A stretch of DNA of 13,821 bases from Chloroflexota bacterium (GTDB lineage Bacteria; Chloroflexota; Limnocylindria; Limnocylindrales; CSP1-4): assembly GCA_016200675.1 (NCBI GenBank), contig JACQEH010000054.1:1-13821 (forward strand), written 5' to 3'. Numbering within the stretch: the stretch's first letter is position 1; every line of letters starts with the position of its first letter. Below, in pieces: positions 13,098-13,821 of the stretch. A model generated the notes under the pieces. The model saw only the letters and a program-made list of their open reading frames with translations. It did not search any database and was not told the origin of the DNA. Position numbers and translations under genes: made by a program.

Positions 13098-13821
13098 TGG
13101 CCGCCCTGCCACCGGACCGGCCGGGTCGCGTCCGCGCCGTGCCGGGTCGGCCGGGTCGGCCGGGTCGCGTCCGTGCCGGGCCGCCGCCGAGGACCGGCAC
13201 ACCGGTCGCGCCGGACGAGCTTCGGATCAGCTCCCGCCCCGTCCAGGCGGCGACCCCGCCCGGCCTGGTCGGCCGCCTCGGATCGCGCGTCGAGGCGCTC
13301 CTCGGTGCCCTCCTCGCCCGCGACGTCCTCGTCCTGGCCGCGCTCCTCGTGCTCGCCGCCGCGGTCCGGCTGCCGGGCCTGGCCAGCCGGGGCGACTTCG
13401 ACGGCGACCAGGGCCACGACATGCTGACCCTCCTGCGCTTCGTCCGGGAGGGCGTCGTTCCCCTCCTGGGACCGCCGACCTCGGTCGGCGACTTCCATCA
13501 CGGCGCGGCCTACTACTTCCTGCTCGCGCCCGTCGTCTGGCTCTTCGGCCCGAACCCGATCGCCGTCCTCGCCTTCATCGCAGCACTCGGCACGGCCGCG
13601 GTCGGCATCACCTGGTGGTTCGCCCGAGCCGTCGGCGGCCGGGCGACGGGCCTCATGGCCGGCCTCCTGATGGCGGTCTCGCCGGCGGCGATCGAGGAGT
13701 CGACCTTCATCTGGAATCCGAGCCCGATCCCCTTCTTCGCGATCCTCGCGCTGGCCGCCGCCTGGCGGGCCCACCGGGCCGGAAGGGCTCGCTGGTGGAC
13801 CCTGGCGGTTGCGAGCGCCGG
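13097..13821 (+). CDS. GT-C glycosyltransferase of the ArnT/PMT-like (family 39) type, N-terminal part
   Basis: A reading frame open from ATG 13097 to the window end (241 codons seen). It has a Pro/Gly/Arg-rich N-terminus of about 60 residues. A first membrane helix follows (about 76-92, DVLVLAALLVLAAAVRLPGL), then the first extracytoplasmic loop with the acidic cluster GDFDGDQGHD, as expected for the catalytic/metal-binding loop of lipid-linked-sugar transferases. FHHGAAYYFLLAPVVWLFG and further hydrophobic segments come after it. The family moves a sugar from a polyprenyl-phosphate carrier onto lipid, protein or glycan outside the membrane; the acceptor cannot be told. The start is set by the TGATG overlap with nfo. 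The first 30 codons are repeat-derived, so a later start cannot be excluded. Confidence 0.82.
   Translation, partial: MAALPPDRPGRVRAVPGRPGRPGRVRAGPPPRTGTPVAPDELRISSRPVQAATPPGLVGRLGSRVEALLGALLARDVLVLAALLVLAAAVRLPGLASRGDFDGDQGHDMLTLLRFVREGVVPLLGPPTSVGDFHHGAAYYFLLAPVVWLFGPNPIAVLAFIAALGTAAVGITWWFARAVGGRATGLMAGLLMAVSPAAIEESTFIWNPSPIPFFAILALAAAWRAHRAGRARWWTLAVASA
13119..13173. repeat. Short tandem repeats at the start of the glycosyltransferase gene
   Basis: GCCGGGTCG occurs three times perfectly in tandem (13141-13167), encoding Pro-Gly-Arg repeats. The 16-mer GGCCGGGTCGCGTCCG occurs at 13119-13134 and again at 13158-13173. The unit length is a multiple of three, so copy-number changes would keep the frame and only lengthen or shorten the N-terminal tail. 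Confidence 0.8.

Noticed and set aside
1..13821. CRISPR arrays, rRNA genes, toxin-antitoxin or phage-defence modules
   Set aside because: No regularly spaced repeats, rRNA signatures or defence-gene motifs were seen on either strand.

Overview
The window is very GC-rich, with G or C at nearly every third codon position, and GTG and TTG starts are common. The best fit is a single-membrane (monoderm) Chloroflexota bacterium, possibly of a soil or groundwater lineage. The evidence is the Tad/Flp pilus set without a secretin gene, a TadZ carrying an intact receiver domain, ultra-short Flp pilins, and a cytoplasmic DegS-like two-component system. This placement is inference; no marker gene in the window settles it.

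Layout. (1) 1-2585: a HisKA_3-type sensor kinase (5' end outside the window), a NarL/FixJ response regulator fused to it by a 1-base stop/start overlap, and a second kinase paralogous to the first whose ATP-binding domain has lost its key motifs. (2) 2586-3640: three small Flp pilin genes, each with its own ribosome binding site, a candidate upstream promoter and an 11-bp hairpin downstream. (3) 3640-9399: a Tad machinery run, cpaB - REC/tadZ (cpaE, frame-shifted in this sequence) - tadA (cpaF) - tadB - tadC. (4) 9456-9824: a DUF192 gene. (5) 9825-10233: a 409-base gene-free stretch with inverted repeats and a 77-nt tRNA-like fold. (6) 10234-13821: ordinary housekeeping genes, namely comF-like phosphoribosyltransferase, long-form hibernation factor hpf, a minus-strand DUF2087 gene, nfo (endonuclease IV), and the start of a GT-C membrane glycosyltransferase running off the end.

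How the genes work together. TadA is the hexameric ATPase, TadB and TadC the inner-membrane platform, TadZ the localiser, CpaB/RcpC the periplasm-side accessory protein, and the three Flp proteins the fibre subunits. No prepilin peptidase (TadV/CpaA), TadE/F pseudopilin or TadD/G gene is visible here, so they must lie elsewhere. The kinase-regulator-kinase trio directly upstream is a plausible pilus regulator. The separate promoters and hairpins of the pilin genes would allow subunits to be made in excess over the machinery.

Points most worth checking: the degenerate second kinase, the frame break between the REC and ATPase halves of TadZ, a perfect 12-bp palindrome that creates mirror-image -10 boxes between DUF2087 and nfo, and the tRNA-like element.
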